DNA from: Clostridia bacterium
GTDB lineage: Bacteria > Bacillota > Clostridia > Oscillospirales > Acutalibacteraceae
Assembly (NCBI GenBank): GCA_017399405.1
Contig: JAFQCT010000020.1
Coordinates: 86,492-149,458, forward strand
Direction: 5' to 3'
DNA: 62,967 nucleotides
In this document: one piece after another, positions 62,697 through 62,967 of the stretch
How positions within the stretch are numbered: the first letter of the stretch is position 1
Layout: every line of letters begins with the position of its first letter
Position numbers and translations under genes: made by a program
Notes under the pieces: model-generated
What the model saw: the letters and a program-made list of their open reading frames with translations, nothing else
What the model was told of the DNA's origin: nothing
The model's database searches: none

Positions 62697-62967
62697 AAAT
62701 GTGTTTTCAATATTGGTTTTGCCCACTGAAAATATTGTCGCGTTGCTCGCTTGGAGCGCGTCGCACCGCTCTGTATTTTCACATAATAATCAACTTCGCT
62801 TCATCTGCCACAGGCAGCGCTCGTTGTGTCGTAGCAAAAACGATTTATCGTCTTCAGGGCAAAAATTTTTATCGTGTGCAAGGTCATATTTTCTGTTACT
62901 TTTTCTGCTGTTCGCAATAGTTTTTTCTCTTAATTTTCTTTAAATTTTTCAGAAATTTTTTCTTTTA
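62697..62967. other. Right-edge stretch without a recognisable gene
   Basis: Open frames on the plus strand (62693-62943) lack ribosome sites and resemble no family; the minus strand is broken by stops in all frames. The region is GC-richer in the middle and contains a small CTGCC-ACA-GGCAG palindrome near 62809. It may be the 3' region of a leftward unit outside the window. Confidence 0.5.

Noticed and set aside
62693..62943. Two overlapping 75- and 80-codon plus-strand open frames at the right edge
   Set aside because: Neither has a ribosome site, and the sequences look like translated non-coding DNA.
1..62967. CRISPR array, rRNA genes or IS elements
   Set aside because: No regularly spaced repeats, rRNA signatures, or transposase genes with terminal inverted repeats were seen.

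Overview
The window is chromosomal DNA of a low-GC Gram-positive anaerobe, most likely an uncultured gut member of Clostridia (Oscillospiraceae-like). The support is AT-rich DNA with strong AGGAG ribosome sites, sigma-A type promoters, a long Ig-repeat surface protein, a ZTP riboswitch over a purine operon, a clade II single-chain PurL, a PurO-type IMP cyclohydrolase, ferredoxin-like aldo/keto reductase and ECF transporter genes. The genus cannot be fixed from the sequence alone.

Positions 1-5563 hold two different single-stranded-DNA-type mobile elements stacked in tandem at one initiator tRNA (fMet) target. Element 1 (1-1998, left end outside the window) carries the end of a Zot-like filamentous phage ATPase and a tyrosine integrase. 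Element 2 (1954-5563, only about 3.6 kb) carries a second integrase, a tiny excisionase-like protein, a CRESS-DNA-virus-type Rep (HUH nickase plus SF3 helicase) and an XRE regulator. Both copies of the tRNA 3' end are identical over 45 bp. Upstream of rep lies a circovirus-like replication origin: a perfect 10-bp stem whose loop reads TTAGTATTAC on the rep strand, next to two tandem 9-bp iteron-like repeats. The rep reading frame is broken at a (CA)4 tract. This element is the most remarkable content of the window.

Positions 5564-14230 hold a secreted, membrane- or wall-anchored protein of about 2650 residues built from bacterial Ig-like domains and eleven TYYY...W repeats, flanked by imperfect direct repeats. 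Positions 14387-23379 are a de novo pyrimidine operon, pyrC-carB-pyrK-pyrD-pyrF-pyrE-pyrB-pyrI, behind a consensus promoter and a leader terminator; carA is missing from it. Positions 23443-34940 are a purine operon, purE-purC-purF-like-purM-purN-purO-purH(formyltransferase only)-purD-purL, controlled by a ZTP (pfl) riboswitch. Together the two operons make UMP and most of IMP. The PurF-like enzyme lacks the usual N-terminal cysteine nucleophile.

Positions 34990-45896 hold housekeeping and accessory genes: an oxidoreductase, a GNAT-like acyltransferase, an Asn-rich mini-protein, a beta-CASP nuclease-like hydrolase, a PlsC-like acyltransferase with a zinc ribbon, a radical SAM protein, an iron alcohol dehydrogenase, an MMPL/RND exporter and tRNA-Leu(CAG). 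Positions 46046-54887 are a leftward cluster with an ECF S component, aldo/keto reductase, methyltransferase, GH2 and GH30 glycosidases around a NifX-like protein, a DUF1846 protein and an AI-2E family membrane protein. Positions 55037-58355 are a YtrA-type GntR/ABC operon with a perfect palindromic operator. Positions 58489-62602 hold a ketopantoate-reductase-like gene and a leftward operon of phosphodiesterase, beta-propeller glycosidase-like and membrane acyltransferase genes.
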